Origin: Corbicula japonica
Taxonomy: Eukaryota > Mollusca > Bivalvia > Venerida > Cyrenidae
DNA: 64,000 bases
Direction: 5' to 3'
Assembly: GCA_038501625.1 (NCBI GenBank)
Contig: JAZAYU010000085.1
Span: forward strand, 1,217,193 to 1,281,192
The position numbers and the translations under genes were made by a program. The notes below the pieces were generated by a model that saw nothing but the letters and a program-made list of their open reading frames with translations, did no database searches and was not told the origin of the DNA. This document shows positions 33,974 through 44,732 of the stretch, piece after piece. Each line of letters begins with the position of its first letter. Position 1 is the stretch's first letter.

Positions 33974-34123
33974 GGTGCCAAGGTTATAAAGCTGAGGTTG
34001 GAAACCAGTCTCAAATCTCAAGCAGCTGATTGGCTGAAATGGCGACTGGTCGCCATTTCAGCCAATCAGATGCTTGAGATTTGAGACTGGTTTCCATGCT
34101 TAGTTTTATAACCTTGGGCACTG
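33974..34123. repeat. Family A palindromic element, near-perfect copy
   Basis: Ends GGTGCCAAGGTTATAAAG and TTATAACCTTGGGCACTG. The arms are about 70 bp with few mismatches around the turn GGCGACTGGTCGCC, so the transcript or single strand would form one long hairpin. Confidence 0.9.
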
Positions 34124-34297
34124 TAGTGCTCTTTCATGGGATCGAAGGCATACTGTGGGAAGGGAAGTGGTAAATCTAATTTAATTACTGAAAAGGTTTT
34201 GTAAGAGAGTTTTTTTATATATTTTCTGATAATCATTTTGATTTCTGTCGAGGGAACACAATTTATCCAGATAACATTAAGACGTATACCAACCTTT

Positions 34298-34480
34298 GAT
34301 AGAATGATAGAAATTCTTCAAACTGTTCGTAGATTATAGCTCCATAGGACATGGTTGTGTAACTGTGTTCCCATTATTTCATGACGATGTTGAACAATCC
34401 ATAATCAGTTCATGTGGTTTTCTAAGCAGTTATGCTACAGGATAATGACTTGTTGCCAAACACTAAGTAAAGATGTTCAT
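34298..34480 (+). repeat. Family E dispersed repeat, copy 2
   Basis: Shares ordered blocks with 11755-11950: AACTGTTCG, AGATTATAGCTCC, GGTTGTGTAACTG, CATTATTTCATGACGA, TGTGGTTTTCTAAG and GGATAATGACT. Confidence 0.6.
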
Positions 34481-35009
34481 AGGGTTACCGGGGGCTTTTC
34501 AATAAATAAGTAAAACATGTCATATTTATTATAAAAGGTTTAGAGGTTTATTTTAAAAAGTATGTAGAAGTTTTATTTTTGTCTTGAAACACTCTTTGAT
34601 CAGAAGCTTTTGCGAACATGTTTGTCGCATGCATTTTTACGTATAACTGAGTGGAATCAAATTGAAAAGTAAGACTTGTCAAATCAATTGCATTTCATTT
34701 CATGGCAATTATATTTTAGTTCATGGAACTATGTAAACAGTCAAATATTCAAAACAATTTAACTGGTTCCTAAGGGGCTCTAAAAGTGACTTTCAGAATT
34801 AAGTTTTAGAATTAAAATCCAAATATGTTTCGTCAATTTAAGAAGGCGGCAAACGCGAACACAAACTCAGGGCGGAAACCGATTAACTTTTTTGTTAATC
34901 CTTTTTGCCACAGAATGTAGACACCCACCGTTCTATTTCCAAAGAAATAAATCTTTGATGACCTGTATGACAACAACATAAAAACGTTGTGGCAAAATAC
35001 AGTAGAATT
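34481..35009. other. Unassigned interval
   Basis: AT-rich; a 91-codon minus-strand frame (34833-35108) overlaps repeats and has no recognisable domain. Confidence 0.4.
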
Positions 35010-35065
35010 GGGGCAAGCCACAGGAAAAAGAACTTCGAGCGTAGTTTTTGACATTTTATTTGCTT
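35010..35065 (+). mobile_element. Family D MITE fragment
   Basis: GGGGCAAGCCACAGGAAAAA followed by an ACTTCGAGCGTAGTTTTTGA-like stretch matches the left end of the copies at 1301 and 9676, then ends where family B begins. Confidence 0.55.
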
Positions 35066-35080
35066 CAAAATAATAAAAGT

Positions 35081-35150
35081 AAAATATGCATATCAGTAAT
35101 CGCCACACTCACAAAACACAGCCTCTCTACGCAGCGAAAAAAAGATGAAA

Positions 35151-35234
<84 letters not shown>

Positions 35235-35877
35235 GGAGAATATTTGATATAAGTATGTCAATTCAAATAGGACGCCACAAACAATTTACGAAAAAAGAGA
35301 ACCTTAGGGGATACCGCCTTGGAACGGTCAGTGACAAAACAAACTGCCACTGGGGGTTTTAACCAGGTTCAAGGGTGCAACAACCTCACACTTGAACCAA
35401 CAGGTTCTCATATCGCAAAACAAGTACAAGTTTTCTTGGTGAAATAACTCCAACCCACCAATCGGTTCAATAATGTTGCATGCAAAAGCACACAAACATA
35501 ATTAAGAAGCTTATAGCATTGCACCACAACCAATTAAAACAAAGAGAACCCGATGGGTTACCGCCTTGGAACGGTCAATGGCGAATGAAATCGTCACTGG
35601 GGGTTTAAACCAGGTTCCAGGGTGCACCAACCTAACACTTGCCCCAACAGGTTCTCATATTAACAAGCAAGTACAAGTTGTCTTGGTGAAATGACACCAA
35701 CTCACCTATTATCTCAACAATGTTGCATTCAAAAGCACACAAACATATAAAACATAAAAAGCTAATAGCATTGCAAAGCCAAATGGGCGAGTACTCGATG
35801 ATCTTACCGAGACCAGAGCCCCTGGAGTCAAATAAGCAAGAACACGAGAACAGGGATAAAAGAAACAAATCGAGCCT
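35081..35877 (+). mobile_element. Family B element with two core units and a GA microsatellite
   Basis: Begins AAAATATGCATATCAG, GCCTCTCTACGCAG, then an expanded (GA)n. Two cores follow, starting at GAGAACC 35297 and 35544 (247 bp apart), each with GCCTTGGAACGGTCA and the GGGGGTTT stem. The 3' part reads GAGTACTCGATGATCTTACC to AAACAAATCGAGC, where similarity to the copy at 15157 ends. This is the longest family member in the window. Confidence 0.85.
35153..35231 (+). repeat. GA dinucleotide microsatellite, about 39 units
   Basis: An uninterrupted run of GA located at the point where other family B copies have a short GAGAGGGAGAGAG-type stretch, so it is an expansion of an element-internal purine tract. 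Arg-Glu runs in the overlapping frame are artefacts. Confidence 0.97.
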
Positions 35878-35899
35878 TTAGGTAACCATTGTTTCACAA

Positions 35900-36255
35900 A
35901 TTGTTATTTAAATCATTTTATAGTGTTTTTGTTATTGTGTTTTTACAAATGTGATTATTTAAAGGTGAAATATGCATATCAGGAATCGCCACATTCAGAA
36001 AAAACAGCCTCCCCACACAGTCAAGAAGAAGAGAGGGAGAGAGCATGGTTAATAAAATGATCAGTTTCAAAAGAGACACCACTAACAATTAACAAAAATG
36101 AGAACCCGAGGGGTTACCGCCTTGGAATCATTTTATAGTGATTTTGTTGTTGCTTTTCACAAATGTGTTTATTTAAATCATTTTGTAGTGTTTTTGTAAT
36201 TGATTTTCACAAATGTATTTATTTAAATCATTTTGTAGTGTTTTTGTTATTGCTA
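35900..36255 (+). repeat. About 52-bp minisatellite interrupted by a family B fragment
   Basis: Units of TTTAAATCATTTTGTAGTG followed by TTTTTGTTATTGCTTTTCAC occur at about 35910, 36126, 36178 and 36228. Between the first and second lies family B (35961-36126), whose truncated end at GCCTTGGA joins directly into the next unit. Confidence 0.75.
35961..36126 (+). repeat. Family B 5' fragment inside a minisatellite
   Basis: AAAGGTGAAATATGCATATC, AACAGCCTCCCCACACAG, CAAAAGAGACACCACTAACA and GAGAACCCGAGGGGTTACCG, then stops within the core. It is nearly identical to the corresponding part of 2151-2654. Confidence 0.85.
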
Positions 36256-37684
36256 TTTAACATGAAAATTAATTTAATGTGATAAAAGGTGTTGTGTTAT
36301 TAAGTTTTTCTTCTTTGAATTTCTTTTTTCAAGTGAACTGTTAGCTGTTGCAACGACAGTTTTAATAACATTTAGCTTGTAGTCAATGTGTCAGATATCA
36401 GCATAAATGAAACCAGACAACTATCATAAGATCTTCACAAATCATTACTAGACGAAGTCGGGTCTCTTCTATTTGTTTGCGTTTTTAAGTAGTTCAGCTG
36501 AGAAAATATAACAAGTTAATTATCTTACACAAAGAAAAAACTAGAGAACAACATTCAATCAAACGCCTTTTAGTTTTTTATATGTCTGATAATAAGGTTA
36601 AAATATGCGATTTAAAATGTGGCAATTTAATAAATTTACAAAGGTTTTGGATGTTTTCAGTTCTTTGAAGTGTATTCTATCTTTAATGTATTGCTTGTGG
36701 CAATTCATCGTCGGCGTCTGTATTTTGGACTAAACGAATTATAATGAAAATCAAATGACTTTCTACCTACAAACTAAGTTCAAGTAATATTTCTAAAATT
36801 ATGTAAATGTAACAAAGAATAAAGAACATATCTTTAATGTTTATTGCATGAATTTCCATTCAAAGTACGCGAAAATCTTACATCCATGCAAAACAATGGA
36901 TCATATGACTGTATGCTACTCAACCACCTAACGTTAGCGGTTAACAGGTCCTTGTTATGTTTTATTAAATGTCACTGTTAATACTGTATATATATGATAC
37001 AGGAGAAAATGTCAAAGGAAATCCACAGACATGAGTTAAGATCTTCCTACTCAGACCAGTTATGAATACAAATAAAATGTATTAAACTTTAAAAACACAA
37101 TAACAATAATAACAGACAAAAGGCATGATAGAGTCTACGAGAAACAGTAGTAAACATTTTAAGCTGCATATGCACAGTTTAGGGTGGAATACCTAAATAT
37201 CTCAGATGAAATTAATATTAATTTAATTATGTTACACCAATGAATGACTGAAAATGAACTAATTTCGCCAAAATTTGACGAATCTATAGATTCTAGGACC
37301 TGTTATGTGAAAATTTTACCTCGTTTGTAACACAATAACCTTTTTGGCCTCCAATATATTCACTAGTACGTTGGCTGCATTACATTTACTTTCTTAAAGA
37401 TTTAAAGATTTATATTTAAGTTTATATTATGAATAATGATATTAAATAAAACTTTATATTTTTGCGCTTAGACGTAAACAGGCACCTTTAAGAGGCAATA
37501 AAAAGTTGCCGTCGTAGGTTAAAACTAAGTATGCAGTTTTTTTTTAACCTAATTTGGGTTCCGGATCTGGAATTTACATGCGGGTCATTACCTTTCGAAA
37601 AACCGTTTCACATGATTATGCTTGAACGTACACTGATAACAGAAAGATATTTTAGCAATATGACTTATACGTAAAATGCAATGA
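36256..37684. other. No gene identified
   Basis: AT-rich interval with no recognised repeat or domain-bearing frame. Confidence 0.4.
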
Positions 37685-37772
37685 TTTTGAAAACGAACAT
37701 CCGGATGCCGAATTTGATTCGGATATCCGATCATCCGAACGGATATTCGGATATCTGTTTACATCCCTAGTT
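37685..37772 (+). mobile_element. Possible hAT-like terminal fragment
   Basis: The stretch repeats CGGATATCCGATCATCCG and GGATATTCGGATATCTG and ends GTTTACATCCCTAG. Read on the other strand this end is CTAGGGATGTAAAC, similar to the TAGGGATG/CAGGGATG ends known for hAT elements. No second end or 8-bp duplication was located nearby, so this is a fragment at best. Confidence 0.35.
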
Positions 37773-38530
37773 GAAACGTATTTTTGTGGCGCTCTATTAA
37801 ACAAATTGACCCTTATAATATCCCTTAACATTGCTGTATAAGTTAATAATTTAGTCCATGGATAGGACCGAACAGTGCCGTTTCATGAAATTCTATTCTG
37901 TTCGCCTTCTGAAAAACACGAATATATGAAGTAAAGTTTAATTCGGTTCCATAGTAAATAACCACATAAGTGTCAATTCTATTTACGGAAAAGTATATTG
38001 AACCGACAATAAACTTGCACATATACTTAATAGAATAAAATGCAAAAACCCATGTTTTAGCATCTACATGTATTCAGAGTTGTTGAAAGGTGCTTAAATC
38101 AATACTTAATCCTAATACAAGTGGTCTTGATATCTTTTTCATCACAGAAAGGTTTCTGATTTAATCTTAAAGTCAGTCTTTGTATTTAACATTTAAAGAT
38201 TTTCTACAGTTGAGAATCAAAGCACTATAATAGAACTTAGACAAACATATCGAAATCACTTGTTTTATAACTATTTTCTCTGAATTTTTCTGGCTCGCTA
38301 CGTGAATGCCATTTTTAGGGTTTAAACATTTTGAGAATCTGATATTTTGGAAATTATTCTTTTCAGACATACCGTATGTGAAATCTAATGTTTTATATGG
38401 CCTTCCATATTTTTATTAAAACAATTATCAAATAACCTGGTAGACTTTTTTGTACACATTTTACAGTTTCATACAACAAACAGTACAATAAAATTAATAA
38501 TGTATGCTAAAGCAGTTCTGCCAATAAAAT
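37773..38530. other. Unassigned interval
   Basis: No feature recognised; AT-rich. Confidence 0.4.
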
Positions 38531-38701
38531 ATGAAATAAGCATATCAGAACTTGCAACATTCAAAATTCACAGCCTATCCATACAGCGAAAAACTTGCGA
38601 GCAAATGAGAGCATACGTTTACATTATGATTTAACAAACAAACAAAATAACCACAAGAAAATGAAAACCTTAGAGGCTACAGGTATTGATCAGTCAAACA
38701 A
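38531..38701 (+). repeat. Family B element, degenerate 5' part
   Basis: ATGAAATAAGCATATCAGAA, CACAGCCTATCCATACAG, GAGCATACGTTTA and GAAAACCTTAGAGGCTAC follow family order with high divergence; lost within the core. Confidence 0.55.
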
Positions 38702-39663
38702 CTCTTAAGATGCCCCTTTTTGACGTCGGACATTTTGTTTTAATACTGTAACATTAGTCAGCCTAAAAGGCGCTTTATCATAATGAACGGCTTCTTGGGA
38801 CACGAACTCACATCCAGTAAAGTTTTATCGTTTCCCGGATAAATAAAACTTTACTGAATTTATCGCCGTGAGATTAACGACTTCGACCAAATTATGAATC
38901 GTCGTCATTAAAGAACATTGTAACTGCACTGGGAGCAACAACTTCAGTGAAAGTTATATTTTTCTACTTTCTTATTTTAATCCACTTCAAGCGCTATCAA
39001 ATAATTGTTTTTTGAAGATTGATCCATCTTTGATCCATGAACAGTTGCAACAAAACCGTAAACATGGAGTTTCTGGCCACAAGAAATAAAATCCAAATAT
39101 CTTTGTCCTTTACGCTATCAAAGCGTCTTTCATATACACCTCGTCCCGTTATTATAAAACTTGTTGCATGCTCAACTTAATTCTGTGCTTAAACTTAAAA
39201 TGTCTAGAACATAAACATCCTTTATCAATAAAAATACCATTCAATTATACAGATGTTATTCAGCTAAATTATCGCATATTTTCACTTTAAAAAGCTCAAA
39301 ATTATAGATAAGGAAAGAAATTAAGATATCAAATGTTTATGCTCAAATTGAGCTGAGCATGAGAAAGTTTTATAATCACTGGGCCTTGTTTCATTCCGAC
39401 ACTGCTTGAACATGTGAGAATGTGTTAGAAATATATAGGGGAAATCGGGACAATTTGAAATTGTTATATAAATGCAAAAGAACTACAACACCCGAGTGAA
39501 AAAATTATGAAAATCACACAAGAAATAACTAAACTAGGATTTCCGGAGTTGCCAGTTTAATTGCTTTGGTGGGAACAGTTTTAAATAGTAACCATTACAT
39601 AACCAATAGTGCACATATAAAAATACGTAATTAAAAAAATCTCAATAAAATAGAAAAAAATAG
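38702..39663. other. Unassigned interval
   Basis: No gene found. A family A right-end scrap (GAGCTGAGCATGAGAAAG to ATCACTGGGCC) lies near 39350-39386. Confidence 0.4.
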
Positions 39664-39865
39664 CCGTCTCAAAAAATACAAATTCTGAATCGCCAGTTTT
39701 CTTCTTTCCTCCTCATGTACTCACATATAAATTCTCACATACAAATACTCACATACAAATTTATGCCATCTAAAAAAATACAAATTCTGAATCCCCAGTT
39801 TTCTTCTTTCCTCCTCATGTACTCACATAAAATTCTCACATACAAATACTCGCATACAAATTTTA
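39664..39865 (+). repeat. Two-copy tandem repeat of about 101 bp
   Basis: AAAAAATACAAATTCTGAAT then CAGTTTTCTTCTTTCCTCCT, CATGTACTCACATA and CACATACAAATACTC occur twice in a row with few changes. Within each copy, CTCACATA/CTCACATAC words repeat at short intervals. Confidence 0.9.
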
Positions 39866-40233
39866 AGCAAGATAGACAAACAGTTGACTTCTTCAGCGAC
39901 AAAAATCCACGGACTAAGTGTATAATATAACATATGTGCTAAAACTCATCAAAAGTAGCTACTTCTAAGTGTTACTTACGCTTAAATTTGTGATGTATGT
40001 CGGCCATTTAAATGTATTACATATTATTAGGCGCGAAGTTTGCGGTATTTGAAAACCTAATACAATGTCACTTAGCGCCCACAGTTTTGAACGTTTAAGT
40101 AACACGTCCCGTAATTCTGTTAAATTGTCACTATACTTAAATATATAATATACTCGATTCCCGAGAACGGGAAAGTAGGTGAAAATAACGGCTATTAGCT
40201 AATGGTTGTAACATCCATTTGCTCCTCACTTTG
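39866..40233. other. Unassigned interval
   Basis: No feature recognised. Confidence 0.4.
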
Positions 40234-40383
40234 CAGTGCCCAAGATCACAAAACTAAATCTGGAGATCAGTCTCAAATCTCAAGCATCTGATTGGCTGAA
40301 ATGGCGACCAGTCGCCATTTCAGCCAATCAGATCCTTGAGATTTGAGACTGATCTCAAAAATTAGTTTATGATCTTGGGCCCT
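40234..40383. repeat. Family A palindromic element, CCCAAGAT subtype, full copy
   Basis: CAGTGCCCAAGATCACAAAA at the left and TTTATGATCTTGGGCCCTG at the right are complementary; the turn is GGCGACCAGTCGCC. Arms of about 65 bp with few mismatches. Confidence 0.9.
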
Positions 40384-42235
40384 GGTTATCTTGAATGCTT
40401 GAGAACTTGGCAGGAATTGCGTTTAGACAAGGTATCCAGCTGCAATTACATCTGTCGCCTCTCTTACTGGCGAGGTTTATTGTTGCACCTACATTAACAA
40501 AGCAGAAAACTCACATTTATGTCTAAAATTTTCTATAAATAAAACTAGAAAAAACCCGGATGTTTAGGTATCCAACACTGGCATATGCAATTCAACTGCA
40601 TTACATGGCATGCAACTTAAACGTTCGAAACTGTGGCGTCGTTAAATTATTATTTCACATAAATTATTTTATGCAATGTTCACCCAATAAGTTCTATAAC
40701 AACTAAGCGCAAATTATGTATATATTATAATACCCTACGAGAAACTGAAATTCGTATGTGATAACTTCCTGGTAAAACCATTTGTACGGAGCTGATAAAT
40801 TTATCAAGAACCTTGTAATTGGCTTATTGACAGGTTTAGGACTTGGAAGACAAACAAGTTGGGATACGCTTTGCCTTCACACGCATAGAAAGAAGTGGTT
40901 TTTAGCTTGATGTAATTGATCACTTTGACAGATGTTAAGACTAATAAGAACGCTCTACTTAACAGTACATTCGTTTTACTTCTTGAATATATGTTTGGAA
41001 TTACGATTTTGATGTAATTCAACAAAAAGAAAAATACTGAACATATTTTGTGTAAATATTGAAAATATTAGTGTTGCACTGTTTAACATCCCAAGATCCG
41101 CAGAAAATACAATTGAATTTTATCAGTAAGAATCGTAACAAGTTAACTTTATAAATAAAAAATAAGAAAACTGCACATACGAATTAAATTTTTATTTGTT
41201 AACGTTTGTGATTTTGCTCTCAGGCTTTCTCTCGAAGGTATTGAAACTTCAAACTTCCATTTTGGAATTTCAAAATGAATAATTATGTTATTCAAATTCT
41301 ATGCGTGCTTGTTGCAATGGCAATGCTTAAATAGTCTTTTATAACATAGTTGGTCATTGGTCCTATCAGTAAGGAGTCAGCTTATGTGTTTTTGCTATCC
41401 ATTTTGGGTAGGAAAGCAGGAAGCTACGCGCGATTAAACCTTCCTCACCTCCCCACCCCCTGAAAGCCGTTCCCCTACAACATCTGACAGCTCTAAGGGC
41501 TACCCGATCCGTTTTTGAGATGTCAACTATATTTCGGTCTTGTATATTTTGACGGTTATTGTTGTTATTGATTTTTAACATTTCAATGCATGAGCCGATC
41601 CATAGGAGGCTCAATGGGGTTCACGAACCACCTTTCTGGCAACAGTATTAAGTTGTCAATGAGATTTCGGGTACAAACTTTCCTATGGCTGCCCCAAACT
41701 TTACTCCTTTCTGCAATTCAAGCAACCGACCCCGTAACGTAAACATATCTTGTAATATAATCTTGTAAAACCGTATTGTCGTATTGGCTCTTTCAAAGCT
41801 TCATATTAATCTTTTTCATTATCGTGTGTGCTCAAAATTTTGACAAGTAAAGAAATAATTTGTAAGAAAAAATTATAGAGTTCTATTTCGTACAAAATGT
41901 TTTATTCATGACATTTTTTATCTACAGATTCAGTAAGTTAACGTCAGAATTGAGTTATCTGTTAAAAAGCTAGACATTTCCTCCATAAGCTGTTCCAAAT
42001 GAAAGCCATTTTAATCTTAAATAAGGCATTCATGAAAGGGCAATTTAAAATAGTGTCAAGATTATCGGTTTGTTCTTTATTTTCTGGCGTCTTAAATAAC
42101 ACAGAGTTAGAGTTACAGGAAACAAACCAGAAATTAAAATAAAATATAAAAGTACAAACTAATAATATCAAAAATTCAGCAGCTACACATAACAGAAAAC
42201 AAAATCGACAGTCCAAAGAGACAGTTATAAATTCA
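40384..42235. other. AT-rich region without identified gene
   Basis: Frames of up to 82 codons show no recognisable domain. A G+C-richer patch at 41420-41510 with CCTCACCTCCCCACCCCC gives a minus-strand frame but no family match. Confidence 0.4.
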
Positions 42236-42355
42236 TGTTCATGGGCATGGAAATGCATATGACTGTCACATCGCTTAGCCCTGGACCAACATTGATAGAA
42301 TCACTGATTTAATGTACGGGAAGACATTTTAAGGTTTATACAATGTGGCAGCCAA
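42236..42355 (+). repeat. Family F fragment
   Basis: TTCATGGGCATGGAAATGCA then CTTAGCCCTGGACC and CACTGATTTAATGTACGGGA with AGACATTTTA match the family F copies at 25355 and 57747. Confidence 0.55.
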
Positions 42356-43365
42356 ATTTTTTTGATCAGTTTGAGGTGTCAAAATGAATTTATAATTTGT
42401 CTTGCATTTGGAATATTTCTACCTCACAATTTTCCAAACAATGCGGCTGCAAATTCAAAATACAATAAGGGTTTTCTATTAACATGGTGTATATACTTAG
42501 CTTAGATAACTTATATAAATATTTAAAACCCAAGAAACCTTGATAGTACAAGTTACTTATGATTTTATAAAGATAACAGTGCTTTATTTTTATTTGGCAC
42601 TATACTGCCTATGTCATGTTTGAAAATAGCCTCTTGTTTATTTCCTTTCTTTCTCAGAATTTTTGATCAAGTTGTTTGAATAATTACCGAATCTAATAGG
42701 AATAGATATAGATATATTATAATAGAGTATAATAACGGTGTTTAAAAATAACGTGGCCTTGGTGTTTGAGCTGTTTATATGAATAATTAATGTCCGATCG
42801 TTAAGAAGCTTACATACATTCTTTTTATAATGTGGTTTAATTATATCTGATACGAAGGAGCTCACACTAATTTCTGTGGAATAAAAGTACATATTTCTAA
42901 CGATAAATATAAGACAGGCTTTGTGTGAATGACACCTGAATCTGACATTTTTCAAAGTCAGACTTTGTACTTGTCGGATGTTATTTTACCGATGCTTTGG
43001 AGGATGAATATCTGTCATATATGAAATGCTTTGTTTATTAAACCCACAACAAAAAAAGAGTGCGACATGCTGCTGACATGATAGACAATTTATGCGGGTT
43101 AAATATTTGTACATTATTAGAAAAAAGAGATAACACTTACCAGACGTCTTTAAGACATCATTCAGTTTATGACGGTCAATTGAATGTGCGGGATAAGGCA
43201 TGCCGAGTAATGGTAAACACTGAAGTGTTGCAATTGAGAAACGACAGCTTACTTTGTAAGTGTAATAGATTATGAGTTTTTACGTGACTGTAAATCTAAA
43301 ACAGTTACATGGCCACCCAATAGTCAGATTAATTTAGAAACATGTAAACTGATATTTCCAATACA
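42356..43365. other. No gene identified
   Basis: The 105-codon minus-strand frame at 42638-42955 has no recognisable domain and AT-driven composition (Asn, Ile, Lys, Ser). Confidence 0.4.
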
Positions 43366-43452
43366 TGGAATAGAACCCGTACCGTTCGGCGACAGCACTT
43401 AGCGTTGGAAATCCGATTAATCTTCCAACTGAGCTAGCCGGGACAACCCCCA
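43366..43452 (-). mobile_element. tRNA-derived SINE head
   Basis: On the minus strand: GTCCCGGCTAGCTCAGTTGG gives a perfect polymerase III A box (TAGCTCAGTTGG), followed by GCTAAGTGCTGTCGCC and a B-box-like GGTTCTATTCC with one mismatch. The anticodon arm is not regular, so it is a SINE rather than a tRNA gene. It is related to the copies at 54545 and 54838. Confidence 0.75.
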
Positions 43453-44633
43453 AAAAGGTTGCGCGGACATGAGATCAGTAACCGATTATTCACTGATTTC
43501 TGATAACAGTACATACAATATGTAAGTGGAGACTTTAAACGGCCGCAGAACTGCACTAATAATACGCTACTGTAAGTATGGTTAGTTAATAATTTGTAAA
43601 CGGCGATGGTAAAGATATGAGGTCAGAGAGGCTTCATTAAATATATATGTACCTAATGTGTGATAGCTAGATGTACTATTTTAAGAGCAGTTTAACAAAA
43701 ATAAAGGATGGAAAGTGTATAATCTAAACATTATTGTTTGAATATTCTTTAGTTTTTTCCTTTGATCAAAAGTCACAACAGAAGTCTTGTAATACTGTGT
43801 GCTTATATGAAGTGGTGCAAATCTTAAAATTATAAACTCAAAATGTAACGGTCTCAATTAATTAATAGGAAAGTGCCTGTTGAAGAAAAGATCAGGTATA
43901 AAATACAATACTTTGCCAACAGAAATAAACATGACCAGGTTTTAGATATGCGTTTCTTATTCATATGAGCACTTGCTTTTAAATTGCCTGATTTTCAAAA
44001 GCAATTCATCTTTAATTTATGACGATAAATTTGTAACGATATTCATTTTCTGTTTTCTTTTGCAATCGTCATTTATGACTGCAGAAATTGCTCACCACAG
44101 AAGCAAGAAATTTAGCCTAAAATAACTGTTACGAATAAAAATTGTCTAGAAAGGTATTAAAGACTTTTAAGACCATCTACCAAAATATAGTACCACCGTT
44201 AAACTAGCATGAACACAAAGAATGGAATTCCAGTAAAAGAAATAGACCAAAACTATCAGTTGCTTTTTTCAAGCACCAATTTACTCAATTCACTGAAATG
44301 TGCAATCAAATTTGATGTCAATTATAACATATTAAATAAATAATTTAAGGTCCGTGTTCGTACCTCATAAACGCACATACTTTACATGTACCTCAGGGAT
44401 TTGTTGTGTACGTGACATGTTGTTACTATAATTTTTCAAAAGGTTAAAAGTAAATTATTTAAACATAATAATGGTATTAAATAAAGAAAACTTTAAGGCA
44501 CAATTGTTCGCGTTGGATGAGTTGTGCTTTTTAACCATTGTTTTTGCTATTCTGTAAGGAAAGAACCTGAGTGTGTGGGTGTTATTTTTTCATTTGTAAG
44601 TGATCACAAGTGTTTGAAGTTACTAGACAATGG
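43453..44633. other. Unassigned interval
   Basis: AT-rich, no gene or repeat assigned. Confidence 0.4.
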
Positions 44634-44732
44634 CTGAAGGTTATAAAACTGAGAATAGTCGCCATTTCAGCCAATCAGATGCTTGAGATTTGAGACTGGT
44701 TTCCATGCTCAGTTTTATAACCTTGAGCACTG
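44634..44732. repeat. Family A palindromic element, left arm internally deleted
   Basis: CTGAAGGTTATAAAACTGAG joins almost directly to GTCGCCATTTCAGCCAATCA, removing most of the left arm; the right arm is complete to CCTTGAGCACTG. Confidence 0.85.

Noticed and set aside
35048..35362. 104-codon frame with a long Arg-Glu run
   Set aside because: Produced entirely by the GA microsatellite within family B.
30027..36126. CRISPR-like or phage-like array
   Set aside because: The direct repeats are long, few and diverged, they are eukaryotic dispersed elements and tandem arrays, and nothing in the window is prokaryotic.
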